Shown: positions 46,593 to 55,335 of the stretch, one piece after another | How the letters are laid out: every line of letters begins with the position of its first letter | Numbering within the stretch: the first letter of the stretch is position 1 | Origin: Methylomonas sp. 11b | GTDB taxonomy: Bacteria > Pseudomonadota > Gammaproteobacteria > Methylococcales > Methylomonadaceae | DNA length: 64,000 bases | Direction of reading: 5' to 3' | Assembly: GCF_000515215.1 (NCBI RefSeq) | Contig: NZ_KI911557.1 | Span: forward strand, 124,001-188,000 | The notes under the pieces: generated by a model | The model's input: the letters and a program-made list of their open reading frames with translations, nothing else | What the model was told of the DNA's origin: nothing | Databases searched by the model: none | Translations under genes and position numbers: made by a program

Positions 46593-46623
46593 GCCGCTAT
46601 TTTACGCGATTTAAGTCATTGTT

Positions 46624-46974
46624 TCAGCTGGTTTTTGTATAGATTCGCGCCGGATGCGGTCGCATCGCCGCCAGATCAATACCGGCTAATAGCCAGTGCA
46701 GTTGTTCGACCGTTAAAGTCACCACGGGGGCCTCTTTCGGCCAACAAAACCGATCCGTCTCCAGCCGCTTGATCATCAACCAAAATCCGGTGCGATCCCA
46801 CAACAGCAGTTTGATCCGATCTCGGCGCCGATTGCTGAATACGTAAATGGCAGGTTCGAACGGATTCAAGCCTAAGGCTTGTTCTACCAGCAATGCCAAA
46901 CCATTGATCGCCTTGCGGCCATCGACCGGCTCGCGGTGCAGGTAGACCTTCAATCCGGCGTCGAAACGGAACAT
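46624..46974 (-). CDS. tnpB: IS66 accessory protein TnpB
   Basis: A 116-residue IS66 Orf2 protein: LKVYLHREPVDGRKAINGLA, then NPFEPAIYVFSNRRRDRIKLLLWDRTGFWL and KRLETDRFCWP. It is required for transposition together with TnpA and TnpC. Its start lies 25 bases inside the end of tnpA. Confidence 0.96.
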   Translation of the reverse strand: MFRFDAGLKVYLHREPVDGRKAINGLALLVEQALGLNPFEPAIYVFSNRRRDRIKLLLWDRTGFWLMIKRLETDRFCWPKEAPVVTLTVEQLHWLLAGIDLAAMRPHPARIYTKTS

Positions 46975-47357
46975 GGTAGTTCGGCCAACGCCCTCAAAAT
47001 CAACGGCAGATCGCTGAGTGCGACAGACTGCATCGCAAGTTTAACGCCGTTGGGTAGCTCCGCACTGAATATCGACTCAACCGATTGTTCAACGTTTAGC
47101 GACTGAACGGGTACAAAAGCCGGCAATGCTAATGAACTGTTCCGACCAGCATGGCCAGTTTCACGGTAATGCCCCATCCACTTGCGGAGCAGATTGGCAT
47201 TGATACCGTATTCCAGCGCGACCTTGGCTACCGATATACCCGGTTGCAAGCAAACTTCTACCAACTCCCGCTTGGCTTCCGGATCATAAAGACAACGGCC
47301 GTCTCGCCCGTGCCCCACGATTAATGGCCGCGATATTCGCGTGCTGTGCTCCTTCAT
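46950..47357 (-). CDS. tnpA: IS66 accessory protein TnpA (helix-turn-helix)
   Basis: A 135-residue protein with the IS3/IS66 type helix-turn-helix: YDPEAKRELVEVCLQPGISV, then AKVALEYGINANLLRKWMGHYRE. The C-terminal half ends LPNGVKLAMQ, typical of IS66 TnpA. First gene of the element, close to the right end. Confidence 0.94.
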   Translation of the reverse strand: MKEHSTRISRPLIVGHGRDGRCLYDPEAKRELVEVCLQPGISVAKVALEYGINANLLRKWMGHYRETGHAGRNSSLALPAFVPVQSLNVEQSVESIFSAELPNGVKLAMQSVALSDLPLILRALAELPCSVSTPD

Positions 47358-47807
47358 AGGTGTCCACCTTGTGATAAGTGGACACTATCTTCACTCCTTT
47401 CGGTCTGCTTATACAGACGCGGTCAAAAGATCGCTTACGTTCTCTTGCTTCTCTATCTCGGTTTGGATGACAAAGACGACCGACCTCTTCTCATAGACCA
47501 GCCAGAAGAGAACCTCGATCCGAAATCGGTCTTTGACGAATTAGTGCAGTTGTTCATCGAAGCTAAGTCGCACCGTCAGGTGATCATTGTTACGCATAAT
47601 GCGAACCTCGTAATCAACACAAATGCCGATCAAATTATTATTGCGGAGGCGGGGCCTCACCCTCACAAAGCCTTGCCGCAGATTTCTTATTGGTCGGGGG
47701 GGCTTGAGAACGCCGAGATTAGGAGTGTCGTTTGTGAAATTCTCGAAGGAGGCGAAGCGGCGTTTCGGGAACGGGCGCGACGTCTGAGAGTTCGATTGGA
47801 GCGGTAA

Positions 47808-47960
47808 CACAATTAGTGCGTATTCCGACCAAAAACAGCCAGCCATTCCTATTGAAAACAGCCACCGATTCCGGTCGCAAAACCGCCACCAATTCCGATA
47901 TGATTGCGCCAGTAGCGAATGAGGGCTTTTGGAAGCTGCGAATTGTCGCAATCGATCCAT
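47808..47960. repeat. Imperfect ~23-bp direct repeats, likely end of a lost IS21-like element
   Basis: Successive copies read roughly ATTCC-(ac/tat/ggt)-AAAACAGCCA(c/g)C, for example AAAACAGCCACCGATTCCGG. Such arrays are typical of IS21-family ends. No transposase gene is adjacent, so this is a relic. Confidence 0.4.
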
Positions 47961-48016
47961 AAGAGACGATCAGAATACCCTTTTTTACTCACCGAAAAAG
48001 GCTAAGAGACTTTTTA

Positions 48017-48559
48017 TTAAGAAATTGCTTTTTGTGGATGTAGCTTCGATTTTATATAAATAAGTGCCTTATTTAATTCTGATTCAGATATTTCATTCCA
48101 ATATCTATCCAATAAGTCTCTAAGAAAATCTAGCAGCTCATTTTCAGCACTATTTCTATTTTGAATATTCATTCCATTATTGAAGTCTTTTAAGTCACAG
48201 CCTTCAATGAGTTTTACAATCAACAATTCAAGGTTATTATAGTCCTTATCATCACTTTTAAATAGTAATCGTAATTTTGATGCGGATGAAACAACATGTG
48301 CTTGATAATGTTCGCATTGTTTTAATATTTCAAGACGCACCTCGTTAGTAACCGTTCCTACTGGGGGAATATGAAGCTGATTGTACCTTGTGTCATTTGC
48401 ATAATATAGTTTTTGACACGCTTCAATAAGATCGCAAGATGCATTACGAATCTCGGTTACTCTTTTCTCGCCCAAAACTTTCAAATTATTTCTATGACTT
48501 AAAAAATAAGTTGCGAATACTGCTGTTATACTAATAGTCAAATACGCTAATGGGTTCAT
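48017..48559 (-). CDS. Hypothetical membrane-anchored helical protein (180 aa)
   Basis: Starts MNPLAYLTISITAVFATYFL at 48559; a longer frame to 48598 is possible. One N-terminal membrane helix is followed by a helical cytoplasmic domain with basic and aromatic residues (LGEKRVTEIRNASCDLIEACQKLYYAND). The gene is clearly more AT-rich than the tra region, as are its neighbours, pointing to recent transfer. I do not recognise the family. Membrane-anchored helical proteins of this size occur in defence islands, but no function is supported. Confidence 0.65.
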   Translation of the reverse strand: MNPLAYLTISITAVFATYFLSHRNNLKVLGEKRVTEIRNASCDLIEACQKLYYANDTRYNQLHIPPVGTVTNEVRLEILKQCEHYQAHVVSSASKLRLLFKSDDKDYNNLELLIVKLIEGCDLKDFNNGMNIQNRNSAENELLDFLRDLLDRYWNEISESELNKALIYIKSKLHPQKAIS

Positions 48560-48598
48560 TTTGTTTGAAATTCCTTGATATGTGTGTTTTACAAACAA

Positions 48599-48859
48599 AG
48601 TGTAGACTATTCGTTAAAATCCGCTGTATTAATGGCGGCTTTTTGGCCGGCTGCCGCCAATGGCCAACGACATATGTCAGTTGCAAATAATCTTGGTTTA
48701 CGGCGGATGATTGCAGGTCGGAGCGAATGATTGCAGGTTCAGTTGCAAATAATTCCGGTCTGAAATTGCGCTGATTGCAGGTTTGCGGGTTTTCGATTGC
48801 AAGCGGCTAGTCTTAGTCCCCCCTTACTTATAAACTATTTTTGAAATCTGATAATCAAT
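48599..48859. repeat. Relic with repeated GATTGCAGGT and GTTGCAAATAAT words
   Basis: GATTGCAGGT occurs at least three times and CAGTTGCAAATAAT twice between 48675 and 48785. AATGGCGGCTTTTTGGCCGG lies just before. The layout again resembles the multiple end repeats of IS21-like elements, without any transposase. It also serves as leader of the Lit-like gene. Confidence 0.4.
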
Positions 48860-49786
48860 ATGAGTGACCTCGAACAACAAGAAAAATTTAAGCAATGTTT
48901 TATTGAACTTATGAAAGGCGTAGTTCCAGAGCGAAAAGATGAAGTCTTGAAGCTTTGGGAGCATTACAATCCAAAGATTGTCATAAAAAATAATAATAAA
49001 CTAACACTAGAAGCCACGCGCAGCGAGATTAGAGTTGACTTAAAAATTATTGATGTATTTTGGTTGATTGGCTTTTCAGGTTGGAAAGCGATTGAAACTT
49101 ATATCCCATCAGTCATAACAGCCGCTTCGTTTAATTATCGTATATTTGATGAACTAATAAAAGACGAGGGACTAGATGATGTAGAGCGAACTTATAAAGA
49201 AAGAATAAAAGCTGCGGAATTGTTTATTGAAGGCAATAGTTCTATAGAAGATATTTGGCCACCAGACATTCCAAAAATATCATCACCTGGTGACGATATT
49301 GATGACGTTGAATATGAAGCTGCATATGATTTAACAACTTCAGCTCTAGGATTTGCATTATTCCACGAATTCCGTCATGTAATGCTTGATCAAAATGGAG
49401 AACGGCATGATGTGCGAGCAGAAGAAGAGCTGGCCTGCGATGTATGGGCTAGAGAGTTTTTAACGGCCAAGATTGCAACCTACGCAAGCTCTAAATCATT
49501 TGATTATCAAACTGTCTTACAAAGACGGTCGATGTCATTCGTCTTAGCGGTTCTCATACTACATGAAATAACCCCGGTATGGGATCGTGGTGGTAACTGT
49601 GATTATTTCTCCGTGGCTGAACGCATAAAGTCTATTATTTTTAATACGCAACTTGAAGATAACAGCCACTTTTGGAGTTTTTCGGCGGCAGTTCTGATTG
49701 GCATATGCAGAATGAAACACATTTCATTTAATCCTGAGCCAATGAGTGCCAAGGAATTGACCATGTTTTTAGTAGAATTGGTTTAA
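48860..49786 (+). CDS. Lit-like phage-exclusion metalloprotease (peptidase U49 family)
   Basis: A 308-residue protein with the zinc-protease motif His169-Glu170-Phe-Arg-His173 in ALFHEFRHVMLDQ. A downstream acidic ligand helix (RAEEELACDVWAREFL) and SMSFVLAVLILHEITPVW follow. The spacing and the C-terminal region resemble E. coli Lit (297 residues), which cleaves EF-Tu when the phage T4 Gol peptide appears and so aborts infection. The gene is AT-rich compared with the plasmid backbone. All expected catalytic residues are present. The trigger could differ from Lit. Confidence 0.82.
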   Translation: MSDLEQQEKFKQCFIELMKGVVPERKDEVLKLWEHYNPKIVIKNNNKLTLEATRSEIRVDLKIIDVFWLIGFSGWKAIETYIPSVITAASFNYRIFDELIKDEGLDDVERTYKERIKAAELFIEGNSSIEDIWPPDIPKISSPGDDIDDVEYEAAYDLTTSALGFALFHEFRHVMLDQNGERHDVRAEEELACDVWAREFLTAKIATYASSKSFDYQTVLQRRSMSFVLAVLILHEITPVWDRGGNCDYFSVAERIKSIIFNTQLEDNSHFWSFSAAVLIGICRMKHISFNPEPMSAKELTMFLVELV

Positions 49787-49885
49787 ATAGTCGGTCTTGA
49801 ATACCATCCATTTTCAGCCATTTACAGATTATTTCCAATCTCAGCTTTGTCTTAAATTTTGAATTTTATACATAGGCGGCTGTCA

Positions 49886-51268
49886 TTATGGAGTTGGCCG
49901 CAACCAATGAACAGGCAGTTTGTTGGCCTCCGTATCGTCATCTTTCATCACGATTGCAGAATTATTTGGTATTGGTTCAAGACCAAACTGATCAATTCTA
50001 TTAAAGAAATACACTGTTTCATCGATAATCCAACAGTCAGATGGAGGAGCATAAGACTGAAATAAATGGCAATATACCCAACGGAGGTCTTTACCCCGTG
50101 CATCGAACTCACAAACAGATTTAAATATTCGTTTATAGCGTTCAATTTCAACAAGGCCACCGTCAAGCGTTTCTAGGCCTATATGCACGACTCCAGGTTT
50201 ATTTGCTGGAAGCTGCTTAACAGCTTCGGCAAGGTGTCCCCGAATATCTCTCGCCTTCCGTTCTACTGCTCGTTCGGCGTCGCAGCTCCAGTAAGCAGCT
50301 ACAGCAAAAGACACCTCATCAAGAAAACGGTTATTCCCGATTTCATCACCTAATCGTTTGAACCGTCCTTTGACTAGATGTGTGAACCCTCGGTTCGGTT
50401 CACGTCTTCCCCCAATCAGTTCGATTATTTGATCCGATGGGTATTTAACCAAGAAACGCGATAAATGTTCTCTAATTGAATCATAGTCAATTGGAGCAAT
50501 TGAAACGTCCCAGATTTCGTTTGAAATAATAGTGCATGGTGGATTAACCAATGCAAGTTTTCCGCATAACTCCTTGACAAGAAAATCATCTGGAAGCGAA
50601 CTAAGTTCAACATGAAAGACAACATCTAAAACTACATCGTATTGTCTGTCGTATAGGATGTCCCTCGCTATCGACCACATTCTCAACCATTTTTGCCTTT
50701 CATTTTGACTGTATTCAGAGCTTTTATTTAGTCGTTTACACTCAATATACCAGGTGTTTTTCCCTATTGACGCTTTAAGGTCGGGTTGCTTTTCGGGTGG
50801 GGCTTCGTTAAGAAATTCAACATCATTTGCTCCGTTTCGTTTCCAGATCAAACCAACTAGAAGCTCAAATAATGCTCCATCAGGTTGTTGTTTCTCCTTT
50901 GTCAACATCCGTTCGACTCGATCATCGACGTGTTTGATGTCCTTAAGTTGATCAAGGTCGGCTCCAAGTCGTTTAAATATGGGAACTATCCGAGCCCCTT
51001 GAGTTGGCTCATATTTCACTGGATTATGAAGTACAGTATCAATCAAATATAAATACCAGCCGATACGATCATCAATTACTGAATTGGATTTGTATGGGGT
51101 GGCTGTTTCTCGTGATGTATGAGGAGTTAGATTTACCTCTAGCTGGGCTTCAATTTGTTCAGTCCTTCGCCGCCATTCGGCGTTATCCAAAAAACTTATC
51201 ATCCATTTGAACGCACGTTTAACATCAGGATCATCGTAACCACCAAATGGTGGAAAATTCTTTTTCAC
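49886..51268 (-). CDS. Putative PD-(D/E)XK nuclease-like protein (460 aa)
   Basis: A 460-residue protein with a helical N-terminus. At about residues 133-180 it has GALFELLVGLIWKRNGANDVEFLNE, then QPDLKAS and WYIECKRLNKSSEY: the E...PD...E-x-K pattern of restriction-like nucleases. The remainder is unassigned, and the C-terminal segment (CWIIDETVYFFNRIDQFG) looks beta-rich. It is convergent with the Lit-like gene, shares its AT-rich composition and precedes an IS200 element. A role in defence is likely from context, but not shown. Confidence 0.6.
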   Translation of the reverse strand: MKKNFPPFGGYDDPDVKRAFKWMISFLDNAEWRRRTEQIEAQLEVNLTPHTSRETATPYKSNSVIDDRIGWYLYLIDTVLHNPVKYEPTQGARIVPIFKRLGADLDQLKDIKHVDDRVERMLTKEKQQPDGALFELLVGLIWKRNGANDVEFLNEAPPEKQPDLKASIGKNTWYIECKRLNKSSEYSQNERQKWLRMWSIARDILYDRQYDVVLDVVFHVELSSLPDDFLVKELCGKLALVNPPCTIISNEIWDVSIAPIDYDSIREHLSRFLVKYPSDQIIELIGGRREPNRGFTHLVKGRFKRLGDEIGNNRFLDEVSFAVAAYWSCDAERAVERKARDIRGHLAEAVKQLPANKPGVVHIGLETLDGGLVEIERYKRIFKSVCEFDARGKDLRWVYCHLFQSYAPPSDCWIIDETVYFFNRIDQFGLEPIPNNSAIVMKDDDTEANKLPVHWLRPTP

Positions 51269-51342
51269 TATAAGGGCCTAACGAATAAGGAATACGGAAG
51301 CATTTTGTAATTTGAGCAAACAACGAGTGACGAAGTAAATAT

Positions 51343-51440
51343 CCCCCGGCAAAGCCGGGGGCTTTATGTAGTGAACCGCTCAAAGCGGTAAAGAGGGTCG
51401 CTAACGCGGCCCTAATTTAATAGCCCCCTAAAGGGGGCGT
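51343..51440 (-). repeat. Four consecutive hairpins downstream of the IS200 transposase gene
   Basis: In transcript order: GCCCCC-TTTA-GGGGGC; an imperfect GGGCCGCG-TTA-GCGACCC; ACCGCT-TTG-AGCGGT; and CCCCCGGC-TTT-GCCGGGGG. They fill the interval from the transposase stop to the element end. The last is the transposase recognition hairpin. The others may form a terminator or a structured 3' RNA. Confidence 0.65.
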
Positions 51441-51871
51441 CAGTTCCAAAGAGTCATTTGTTCAATTCGCTGGTCTTCTTGTTCTTGGTGGCGAATATAC
51501 TCCCGGATCATCGTTTCATCCCAACCAACCGTCGACACAAAGTAACCTCGCGCCCAAAAATGTTGCCCAACAAAATTACGCTTCTTCTCTCCATAGACAC
51601 GCGCCAAATGAATAGCACTTTTCCCTTTGATGTAGCCAATGACTTGTGAAACCGCATACTTCGGCGGTATCGCAATCAACATATGCACATGATCCGGCAT
51701 CAAATGACCTTCTATAATTCGACTTTCTTTCTGACTCGCTAGTCGTCGAAAGACTTCACCCAAATGTTTACGCAATTCCTTATACAAGGTTCGTCGCCTA
51801 CATTTGGGGATAAATACAACATGATATTTGCACTCCCATCTTGAGTGACTTAAGCTTTCTTTCTCGTCCAT
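51440..51871 (-). CDS. tnpA: IS200/IS605 family transposase TnpA
   Basis: A 143-residue Y1 HUH transposase. The HUH motif is His61-Val-His63 in LMPDHVHMLIAIPP, and the catalytic tyrosine Tyr125 is in TMIREYIRHQE. It starts SLSHSRWECKYHVVFIPKCR, the usual IS200 opening. It cuts and joins single-stranded DNA at hairpin ends. Length and residues are complete. Confidence 0.96.
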   Translation of the reverse strand: MDEKESLSHSRWECKYHVVFIPKCRRRTLYKELRKHLGEVFRRLASQKESRIIEGHLMPDHVHMLIAIPPKYAVSQVIGYIKGKSAIHLARVYGEKKRNFVGQHFWARGYFVSTVGWDETMIREYIRHQEQEDQRIEQMTLWN

Positions 51872-51985
51872 CAGGTTCTCCTCTGTCGTGTACTTGGCGG
51901 TTCACGATCACGAGTGTCTTGATGGACTCCTCTAAATGTCAAACTTTTGCTGTCTCCCCGGCAAAGCCGGGGGATTTCTCATTAT

Positions 51986-52501
51986 TTGTTAACTTTATCT
52001 TGCTGCCATTCAATCAAATGTGTCAAATGGAGCGATAGACTGAAAAGGGTCGGTTTTTGCCGGTCAACCAACTATCATTTTACTCATTGTCTGTGCCTGC
52101 TTTTGATAATTTCAATGAGTGCGCAAGTCAGTGATTTCGGTGTGCAACAAGAAAAACAGCTAGTGTGCAATTCCTGTGATCTCAGGTGTGCAAGTAGCAT
52201 GCAATTTCGCAAGTAGCAAAATAGAATGATCTTGCCGATTTCAATGAATGGTTGCCATCCACAGGCTGCTATGCAAACTAAACCGGGCAGAATCGATTTA
52301 ATTGCGGTAGTCGGCTTTTGGCCGATAGGTTGAGATCGCCAACGGCGGCTTTGTGGCTCTGCGGCTCACAGAGTCTAACTTCGCCGACTGGCTGCCTTGG
52401 AGAGGTGCGAGAGGCAAAAATGGGCTGCTGCTGCCGACCATAATGCGGAGAACTACATTTCGGCTAGCAAAGTCCGGAGTGGGCTTTCGCTACTACCCGC
52501 A
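51986..52501. repeat. Gene-free debris with IS21-like end repeats and a dispersed repeat copy
   Basis: GTGTGCAA and GTGCGCAA words recur at 52115-52215, in the manner of multi-repeat IS ends. A GGCCGATAGGTTGAGATCGC-type motif at 52320-52360 repeats the motif at 2834-2874. No gene is seen. Confidence 0.4.
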
Positions 52502-52855
52502 TTAGCACTGCAAGCTTTCAATGGCTAGCTTCCTCGCAATTTCCTCAGCCTTACAAGCAGCCTCTAGTCTAGCCAGTTCACCGCTTTTCTCCATTAGCTC
52601 GTAAGAATATGCATCAACTGGTCCGTTATACTTCATCTCGCGATGGGCTGCTAAACCGTCTTCTTTTGACCACAGCGCACCTTCAGTGTTGATCCCCCGG
52701 TCTTGGCTCATTTGCAAAATTGCCAGCAATTCTTTTGGCGACTTGTAAAAATAAGAACACTTGTCTTGCACCCATTCCAACGTATAAAAATCGGCATCTT
52801 CCGGGTCATGCCGTTTATAAATATCAGCTATCGCCTGTAAAATTTCACGGGACAC
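52502..52855 (-). CDS. Hypothetical protein (117 aa)
   Basis: A 117-residue hydrophilic, helical protein: LQAIADIYKRHDPEDADFYT, LEWVQDKCSYFYKSPKELLAILQM and AACKAEEIARKLAIESLQC. No signal peptide, membrane segment or motif that I recognise. It stands alone on the minus strand between debris regions, and AT content and codon use look coding. It may be a fragment or a small cargo gene. Confidence 0.6.
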   Translation of the reverse strand: MSREILQAIADIYKRHDPEDADFYTLEWVQDKCSYFYKSPKELLAILQMSQDRGINTEGALWSKEDGLAAHREMKYNGPVDAYSYELMEKSGELARLEAACKAEEIARKLAIESLQC

Positions 52856-53392
52856 AATATTTACTCCAACTTATTTTGATCGGTTTTTTTCAAAGGCATA
52901 AATAAGGATAGCGTAACCCAACTCAGGCTATGTTTACGTGCTATCGGAGAATCGCAGCTGATCAAAGGTTCGAACATAGGTACCGATAGCGACGACCATG
53001 GGCAGCGTCACCAATACAATGATTGTTCGATGCCTCATGTCCGTGTGTGACGCCCAACGTAAAGCTAACCTGTTAACTGTCACCACATCCCTAAGTCAGG
53101 CGTTCGAGTCATCTTAATCTTACGTAATATTCCGTACATAACGCTTGGGCTTTCAATAATAGATTAGATTTTTGACCCAACACCAAGCCAAATCATTGGT
53201 GCCAATGAGCTAGTTTGCAGTCAAAGATCATAGATTATTCTTCGGCAACTCTTGGCCTGCTGCCGGAGGCCTAGATAGATAGTCGTCTTCGAAGAAGCAA
53301 GACTCTTAGATGCTTGGGCTTGCGTCTGCATTGGCGAAAAACGTATGTCGGGTGAGGATCGAAATAGCGCTTACAAATGCATAAGATTTTCT
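52856..53392. other. 537-base interval without a recognisable gene
   Basis: I see no coding frame, RNA gene or clear repeat. A terminator for the umuDC operon would lie at its right end but no strong hairpin stands out. Confidence 0.35.
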
Positions 53393-54673
53393 TCAAATTT
53401 GAACCGTCAGCAGTTCCTTGATATTGGTGGTGTAGGACGGCGATTTGAATTCCTGCCGCATCTGCCAGCGCTTGCTAAGCATTTCACTCGCATAGCAAAC
53501 ACTACGCTTACCATGTTTGCGGTTAATGTCGTCCAGTGCGGTCATCAGCTGATCAGATCGCAGGTTGTTTTCACCGCTGTCAAATAACGACAGCTGCGCG
53601 ACATTTGCTGACCATAAGTCAGGCAATAGAATACCGGCACGTTGATAAGAAAAGCCGCGTCTAAAAATCCGCTTCAAACCTTGTTGAGCGGCTGCAATCA
53701 ATTGCGAGGTATCATTGGTTGGACGATCAAACGCTATGGTCGCACTGTTGGAGTATTGCGGATTGCGGGTATCAAACGGACTGGTATGAATAAACACCGT
53801 CAATACGTGCGTGGTCAATCGCTGTTGTCGGCATTTTTCCGCAGACCGTGTGGCAAAGTGCGTGACCGCTGCGCGTAAATCATCATAATCAGTCAACCGT
53901 TCACCAAAACTGCGCGAGGTCAGAATCTGTTTTTTCGGTGCGGGCATTTCTTCTAAGGCAATACAGGAAATACCGTTCAACTCGGTCACAATCCGTTCCA
54001 TCACTACACCAAAATGTTGACGTAGCTGTTTTGGATCAGATTGTTTCAGTGTTAGCGCATGATGAATACCGATTTGATTGAGCTTATCTTTCCAGCGCCT
54101 GGAAATACCCCAAAGGTCATCCAGCGCAATGGTTTTTAACACTGCATCGGGATCAGCAATATCGCGCCAGTCCAGAGCGGGCCCATGTTTGGAATGACCT
54201 TTTTTCGCTAACCGATTGGCTAACTTCGCTAAGGTCTTAGTTGGCGCAACGCCAATGGAAATCGGTATACCTGTCCATTGCTTTACAATCGCACAAATAT
54301 CTAAGCTATATTCCGTCAGGTTTTGTGGCAGTCCGGTAAAATCCAAAAAGCATTCGTCAATGGAATACACTTCAGATCGCGGTGCAAAGCTAGATAAAAT
54401 CTGCATCACACGCTGACTCATGTCGCCGTATAACGCATAGTTGCTAGAAAATACCGCAATGCCTTCTTGCTTGGCATACTGCTCAATCTTGAAATAAGCG
54501 GCACCCATTTTGATGCCCAAAGCCTTGGCTTCATTACTTCTGGCAATCACGCAGCCATCGTTATTAGACAGCACGACCACTGGTTTGCCGTTCAGTTTTG
54601 GCTGAAAGACTCTTTCACAGCTGGCGTAAAAATTGTTGCAATCCGCAATCGCGAATATGGGTGCTGAAGTCAT
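53393..54673 (-). CDS. umuC: Y-family translesion DNA polymerase UmuC
   Basis: A 426-residue UmuC: FAIADCNNFYASCERVFQPK (catalytic Asp and aromatic residues), SSNYALYGDMSQRVM, the catalytic VYSIDECFLDFTGL and the little-finger region (FGERLTDYDDLRAAVTHFATR). It is the catalytic subunit of DNA polymerase V and copies damaged DNA with low fidelity. Its ATG directly follows the umuD stop (TAGATG). Plasmid-borne umuDC homologues (such as mucAB and rulAB) are common and raise UV survival and mutation rate. Confidence 0.97.
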   Translation of the reverse strand: MTSAPIFAIADCNNFYASCERVFQPKLNGKPVVVLSNNDGCVIARSNEAKALGIKMGAAYFKIEQYAKQEGIAVFSSNYALYGDMSQRVMQILSSFAPRSEVYSIDECFLDFTGLPQNLTEYSLDICAIVKQWTGIPISIGVAPTKTLAKLANRLAKKGHSKHGPALDWRDIADPDAVLKTIALDDLWGISRRWKDKLNQIGIHHALTLKQSDPKQLRQHFGVVMERIVTELNGISCIALEEMPAPKKQILTSRSFGERLTDYDDLRAAVTHFATRSAEKCRQQRLTTHVLTVFIHTSPFDTRNPQYSNSATIAFDRPTNDTSQLIAAAQQGLKRIFRRGFSYQRAGILLPDLWSANVAQLSLFDSGENNLRSDQLMTALDDINRKHGKRSVCYASEMLSKRWQMRQEFKSPSYTTNIKELLTVQI

Positions 54674-55183
54674 CTATACCGGTAGCGAACGAATCACGTT
54701 TTTGACCACACCCCAAATATGTAACTCCATGCCTTCTTTAATCTGGAAATCAGGATAGTCGGGATTTTTTGATCGCAACCAAATTTCATCGGTAGTCGTA
54801 TCTAGCGCTTTAACGGTGACTTCACCGTCGATCACCGCAACCACGATACTATTGTTGTTTGGACGTAAAGAACGATCTACCACCAACATATCACCATCAT
54901 TGATGCCTGCACCGGTCATGGAATGACCTTTTACTTTAACGAAGAAGGTGGCTGGTGGATTGCTGATGCAATGTTGATTGAGGTCTATCGTCGATTCCAA
55001 ATGATCATCAGCCGGTGATGGAAAACCCGCAGGCACTTTAGACGTGAATAACGGCAATTCAATCGTACTCAATTGCTGTTGAGGTTCCAGAATCGGCAGT
55101 TCCAGATCGTCAGACCATAGTGCAGCACTAATCAATGGCTTCGTATTGCGTGGTTGATAGCTTGATATAGAAATGACGCTCAT
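54674..55183 (-). CDS. umuD: UmuD-like S24 peptidase, polymerase V subunit
   Basis: About 169 residues from MSVISISSYQPRNTK (ATG at 55183; a longer frame to 55219 lacks support). The self-cleavage site is Ala52-Gly53 (KVPAGFPSPADD), the nucleophile Ser88 (VKGHSMTGAGI) and the base Lys125 (GEVTVKALDTT). RecA filaments stimulate self-cleavage, giving UmuD' that activates UmuC. The N-terminal arm is longer than in E. coli UmuD. I could not find a convincing LexA box upstream. Confidence 0.95.
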   Translation of the reverse strand: MSVISISSYQPRNTKPLISAALWSDDLELPILEPQQQLSTIELPLFTSKVPAGFPSPADDHLESTIDLNQHCISNPPATFFVKVKGHSMTGAGINDGDMLVVDRSLRPNNNSIVVAVIDGEVTVKALDTTTDEIWLRSKNPDYPDFQIKEGMELHIWGVVKNVIRSLPV

Positions 55184-55335
55184 GCTTATATCCCAAATTC
55201 GTGGTTCTGATGAGGGCAAGCAGTGTACCTCAAAAACGGAATTGTTTTGTATTTGTTCTTATTGCTCAATGAGTTTGGTTGTTACGCATTTCTGACGTTT
55301 AATAACGTCAGTCATTTATCACGGAGGCATGGGCA

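Larger units (their letters stand above)
44948..47438 (-). mobile_element. IS66-family insertion sequence, complete (2491 bp)
   Basis: Ends are perfect 12-bp inverted repeats starting GTAAGCGATCTT (44948-44959 and 47427-47438), with weaker match inward. The 8-bp target duplication GTTCTCTT is present at 44940-44947 and 47439-47446, as usual for IS66. Three genes tnpA-tnpB-tnpC are all intact on the minus strand. Perfect termini, duplication and open frames point to a recent insertion. Confidence 0.96.
42327..47807 (+). pseudogene. TrlF-like PHP-domain/ABC-type ATPase gene, split by an IS66 element
   Basis: The gene lies at 42327-44947 and continues at 47447-47807. Joining them across one target-site copy gives an uninterrupted frame of 993 codons. 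The N-terminal PHP-like part has EPHIHAPGT, AVTDYYV, and LHGSDAHD. The ATPase part has Walker A AIIGARGSGKTALADM, a coiled coil (residues ~450-730), the ABC signature KLSPGTRGIVLL and, past the insertion, Walker B RPLLIDQPEENLD with the switch His VTHNAN. TrlF-family proteins are ATPases found near phage-defence genes. The insertion falls between the signature and Walker B, so the truncated 874-residue product should be unable to hydrolyse ATP. Confidence 0.88.
51335..51985 (-). mobile_element. IS200/IS605-type element (tnpA only), approximate bounds
   Basis: A Y1 transposase gene is flanked on both sides by the same subterminal hairpin, CCCCGGC-AAA-GCCGGGG (51343-51361 and 51956-51972), as in IS200-group elements that recognise single-strand hairpins. 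No tnpB accompanies it. Exact cleavage sites cannot be fixed without an empty site. Confidence 0.8.

Noticed and set aside
55190..55335. LexA box between umuD and the SRAP gene
   Set aside because: No CTG-N10-CAG palindrome close to consensus could be found, so no SOS operator is annotated.
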